From Bradyrhizobium genosp. L (GTDB lineage Bacteria > Pseudomonadota > Alphaproteobacteria > Rhizobiales > Xanthobacteraceae), in contig NZ_CP061378.1 in NCBI RefSeq assembly GCF_015624485.1, positions 4,650,001 through 4,714,000 on the forward strand: DNA of 64,000 nt, in the 5' to 3' direction. Under the pieces are notes generated by a model. It made no database searches. It was not told the DNA's origin and saw nothing but the letters and a program-made list of their open reading frames with translations. Shown here piece after piece: positions 61,935 through 64,000 of the stretch (positions are counted from its first letter, which is position 1; each line of letters begins with the position of its first letter). The position numbers and the translations under genes were made by a program.

Positions 61935-62877
61935 TGATGGCCAGCCCCTCCCCGGTGCTGCGTCGCGCATCCTGACCTCGTCGCTCGAATGGTTGTGGGA
62001 CAGATACAGAGAATCCGGAGAGTGGGCTGCGCTTGCCCAGTCGACGAGACGGCAGCGTGAAAACATCATGCTGCATGTTCTCAAAGAAAACGGGACGAAG
62101 GCTTATGCAGCGCTTCGCAACGATCACATCGTAGCCGGCTTAGACCGCCGATCGAAGACGCCCTCTGCGGCGCGCAATTTTCTCGACACGATGAAGGGCC
62201 TTTTCGGCTGGGCACTCAAGCGTAAGCACGTCAAAATTGATCCCACGATCGGTGTCGATCCGCCCAAAAGGAAGAAGGGCCTCGGATTTCCGAAATGGAC
62301 TCGCGAGGACGTGGCTGCCTATCAACGGAAGTTTCCGCTCGGTACGCGGCAGCGCGTCTGGCTCGACGTCATCTTATTCATGGGTCCACGGCGTGGCGAT
62401 GCCGCCAGAATTGGGCGGCAGCACGAAAGGGAGATCGGTGGCATCCGAGTGATTCAGTGGCAGACCGAGAAGAGTGGAGAAACGATCACGGTGACGCTTC
62501 CGATTTTGGACGTCCTGCAGCGAACGCTCGACGCCGGTCCCATCGGAGATCTGACATGGGCATGCGGTGCGCGGGGCCTGCCCTTCACAAAGGAGAGCTT
62601 TGGCAACGCATTTTCGGAAGCCGCGCGACAGGCCGGGGTCCAGAAGAGCGCGCATGGCGTCCGCAAGATTGCTGCGACGATCGCAGCCGAGAACGGTGCG
62701 ACCGCTCACCAGCTCATGGCGATTTTCGGATGGACGAATATCCGCCAGGCGGAGGTCTATACCCGCGAGGCAGAGCGCGCGAAACTGGCTGCGCAAGGTA
62801 TCAACACGTTGGACGAAAGCCGAACGTCTATTCCCGCACCTTCGTCTCAGGTGCGGGCCGCAGGCGAGATTTCATAA
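61879..62877 (+). CDS. Tyrosine recombinase/integrase
   Basis: The product has 332 residues from ATG 61879. The core-binding domain begins near SSLEWLWDRYRESGEWAALA. The catalytic set is complete: R171 in FMGPRRGDAARIG, K198 in WQTEKSGE, H259 and R262 in AHGVRKIAATIA, W285 in FGWTNI, and the nucleophile Y294 in AEVYTREAE. The N-terminal arm-binding domain of longer integrases is missing. The 5' end overlaps an opposite phage gene, so the start is uncertain. It lies 20 bp from the attachment repeat in tRNA-Tyr, the usual place for an integrase. Confidence 0.88.
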   Translation: MPQTRRPATGISGPSLAAIDGQPLPGAASRILTSSLEWLWDRYRESGEWAALAQSTRRQRENIMLHVLKENGTKAYAALRNDHIVAGLDRRSKTPSAARNFLDTMKGLFGWALKRKHVKIDPTIGVDPPKRKKGLGFPKWTREDVAAYQRKFPLGTRQRVWLDVILFMGPRRGDAARIGRQHEREIGGIRVIQWQTEKSGETITVTLPILDVLQRTLDAGPIGDLTWACGARGLPFTKESFGNAFSEAARQAGVQKSAHGVRKIAATIAAENGATAHQLMAIFGWTNIRQAEVYTREAERAKLAAQGINTLDESRTSIPAPSSQVRAAGEIS

Positions 62878-62896
62878 TAAAATCAATATCGGATTT

Positions 62897-62919
62897 GAAG
62901 GCTGGTGGGGGAAGAAGGA
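62897..62919. repeat. Right attachment repeat (attR), within tRNA-Tyr 3' end
   Basis: This is the copy of the 23-bp repeat inside and just outside the 3' end of tRNA-Tyr. The element carries the bases needed to rebuild the tRNA. See the left copy at 60132-60154. Confidence 0.8.
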
Positions 62920-62988
62920 CTCGAACCTTCGAAGTCATAAGACGGCTGATTTACAGTCAGCTCCCTTTGCCACTCGGGACACTCCCCC
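62903..62988 (-). tRNA. tRNA-Tyr (GUA)
   Basis: The minus strand folds into an 86-nt class II tRNA with encoded CCA. The acceptor stem GGGGGAG pairs with TTCCCCC, the anticodon loop CTGTAAA gives GUA, a long variable arm reads CCGTCTTATGACTTCG, and the T arm is AAGGTTCGAGTCCTT. It is the integration target of the neighbouring element, yet its sequence is complete. Confidence 0.96.
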
Positions 62989-63184
62989 GTTCCAACAGCG
63001 CCCAACCGGCCGTGCGAGTGGCAGCGGACCGGGTCATCTAGATGACGCTGGTAACCCTGCGGGGCCGAAGCGGCCGCGCGGTCGGGCGCGTTTATGGGCG
63101 AAGCCGGTCCCCAAAGTCAACCAAGCAGGCCGGCTATTTGCCGGTTAAATTGCCATTCTGCGATATCAGTGACACAAGCTTCAG

Positions 63185-64000
63185 ATGAGCGATCGCGACC
63201 GCAAACCCAATTTCCGAAGCAAGGGCGGTAAACCCTTCCAAAAAGGGCCGAAATCCGGCCGTCCGCCGGCCTGGCGGGACCGCGAGCATGGTTCCGACGG
63301 ACCCGTGATTCTCTATGGCTGGCACACGGTCGCGGCCGCACTTGCCAACCCACATCGCGAGATCCGCAAGCTCTATCTGACCGAGAACGCGGCCCGGCGG
63401 CTCGCCGAGGAGAACATCCCAACCCGTGTCACGCCGGAGATCGTGCGGCCCGGCGACATCGACCGCCGCCTTACCCCCGATGCCGTGCACCAGGGTCTGC
63501 TGGCGGAGGCCGATCCGCTGCCCTCGCCCGGCATCGACACGCTGGCGCTGGAGGGCATCGTGCTGGTGCTCGACCAGATCACCGATCCGCACAATGTCGG
63601 CGCCATCCTGCGCTCGGCCGCGGCGTTCGCGGTGAAGGCAATCGTCACCACCGCCCGCCACAGCCCGGAGGCCACCGGAGTGCTGGCGAAATCAGCCTCC
63701 GGCGCGCTCGAGCTGGTGCCTGTCGTCACCGTGCAGAATCTCGCGCGTGCCCTGAACGAATTGAACGAGCACGGCTTCCAGACCGTCGGCCTCGACAGCG
63801 AGGGCACGGAGGATCTCGGCAAGGTGGCGTTGCGTGCACCGCTGGCACTGGTGCTCGGCGCCGAGGGCAAAGGCTTGCGGCAATTGACCCGCGAGACCTG
63901 CAGCACCGTCGCCCGGCTCGACATGCCCGGCGAGATCAAGAGCCTGAACGTCTCGAACGCCGCCGTGCTCGCGCTCTATGTCGGCGCCAACCGGCTGGGG
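63185..64000 (+). CDS. rlmB: TrmH-family 23S rRNA 2'-O-methyltransferase, 3' end beyond window
   Basis: The 272 codons seen encode a SpoU/TrmH-type enzyme, and the gene runs off the right edge. It has a basic N-tail (RSKGGKPFQKGPKSGRPPAW), a substrate-binding domain starting LYGWHTVAAALANPHREIRK, and the SAM-knot domain. The knot has motif 1 VLDQITDPHNVGAILRSAAA (about 129-148), motif 2 LALVLGAEGKGLRQLTR, and motif 3 EIKSLNVSNAAVLALY at the edge. RlmB methylates the ribose of G2251 in 23S rRNA. It is divergent from tRNA-Tyr, a conserved alphaproteobacterial neighbourhood. Confidence 0.93.
   Translation, partial: MSDRDRKPNFRSKGGKPFQKGPKSGRPPAWRDREHGSDGPVILYGWHTVAAALANPHREIRKLYLTENAARRLAEENIPTRVTPEIVRPGDIDRRLTPDAVHQGLLAEADPLPSPGIDTLALEGIVLVLDQITDPHNVGAILRSAAAFAVKAIVTTARHSPEATGVLAKSASGALELVPVVTVQNLARALNELNEHGFQTVGLDSEGTEDLGKVALRAPLALVLGAEGKGLRQLTRETCSTVARLDMPGEIKSLNVSNAAVLALYVGANRLG

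Larger units (their letters stand above)
60132..62919. mobile_element. 2.8-kb integrative element in tRNA-Tyr
   Basis: A 23-bp direct repeat (starting GAAGGCTGGTGG) occurs at 60132-60154 and at 62897-62919. The second copy covers the 3' end of tRNA-Tyr. Between them are a tyrosine integrase next to the tRNA and five small genes. G+C is lower than the flanks in parts (for example 60180-60290 and 61180-61260). The layout is that of an integrated element that restores the tRNA 3' end. Confidence 0.82.

Overview
The window is about 64 kb of high-GC chromosome from an alphaproteobacterium, most probably Bradyrhizobium or a close relative in Nitrobacteraceae. I infer this from the protein families (DUF6894, CoA-transferase and acyl-CoA genes, many ABC and SDR genes), the alphaproteobacterial order secE-nusG-rplK-rplA beside tRNA-Trp, and several dispersed palindromic repeats of the type common in Bradyrhizobium. 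No rRNA, CRISPR array or insertion sequence was seen.

The backbone is housekeeping: rplA, rplK, nusG and secE at 0.36-2.4 kb, then tRNA-Trp (9.4 kb), tRNA-Gly (36.0 kb) and tRNA-Tyr (62.9 kb), all on the minus strand, and a divergent rlmB-type rRNA methyltransferase running off the right edge. Genes that sit close together in many alphaproteobacteria are here spread over 60 kb with accessory genes between them.

2.7-9.4 kb: an OmpR/EnvZ-type two-component pair, a DUF3313 lipoprotein, an acyl-CoA ligase, a substrate-binding protein for a branched-chain-amino-acid-type ABC transporter, and a small membrane-anchored coiled-coil protein. 9.5-25.4 kb: ordinary metabolism (serine hydrolase, SDRs, histidine phosphatase, M20 peptidase, EamA transporter) and a TetR-controlled acyl-CoA dehydrogenase/phosphotransferase pair with a visible operator. 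25.6-29.7 kb: a periplasmic alcohol-oxidation operon with a Cu chaperone, a PQQ dehydrogenase carrying the lanthanide-type DYD motif, and a c-type cytochrome. 31.0-33.8 kb: an NrtR-type Nudix regulator, an SPFH protein and a NAD-kinase-like protein around a palindromic operator/promoter. 36.2-36.4 kb: a short leader RNA with an 18-nt match to the anti-Shine-Dalgarno end of 16S rRNA, a 14-codon ORF and a strong terminator.

37-49 kb: lytic transglycosylase, Crp-type regulator, a Nudix protein, a coaA gene broken in its P-loop, a LysR-controlled MFS/amidohydrolase/VOC operon, a YkgJ protein and a HerA-like ATPase. 49.1-59.0 kb: an intact, isolated contractile-tail sheath gene and a decayed second copy flank a FadR-controlled sugar ABC transporter with a lactonase and an L-gulonate-3-dehydrogenase-like enzyme. 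60.1-62.9 kb: a 2.8-kb integrative element in tRNA-Tyr with 23-bp direct repeats, a tyrosine integrase and four small genes of unknown function.
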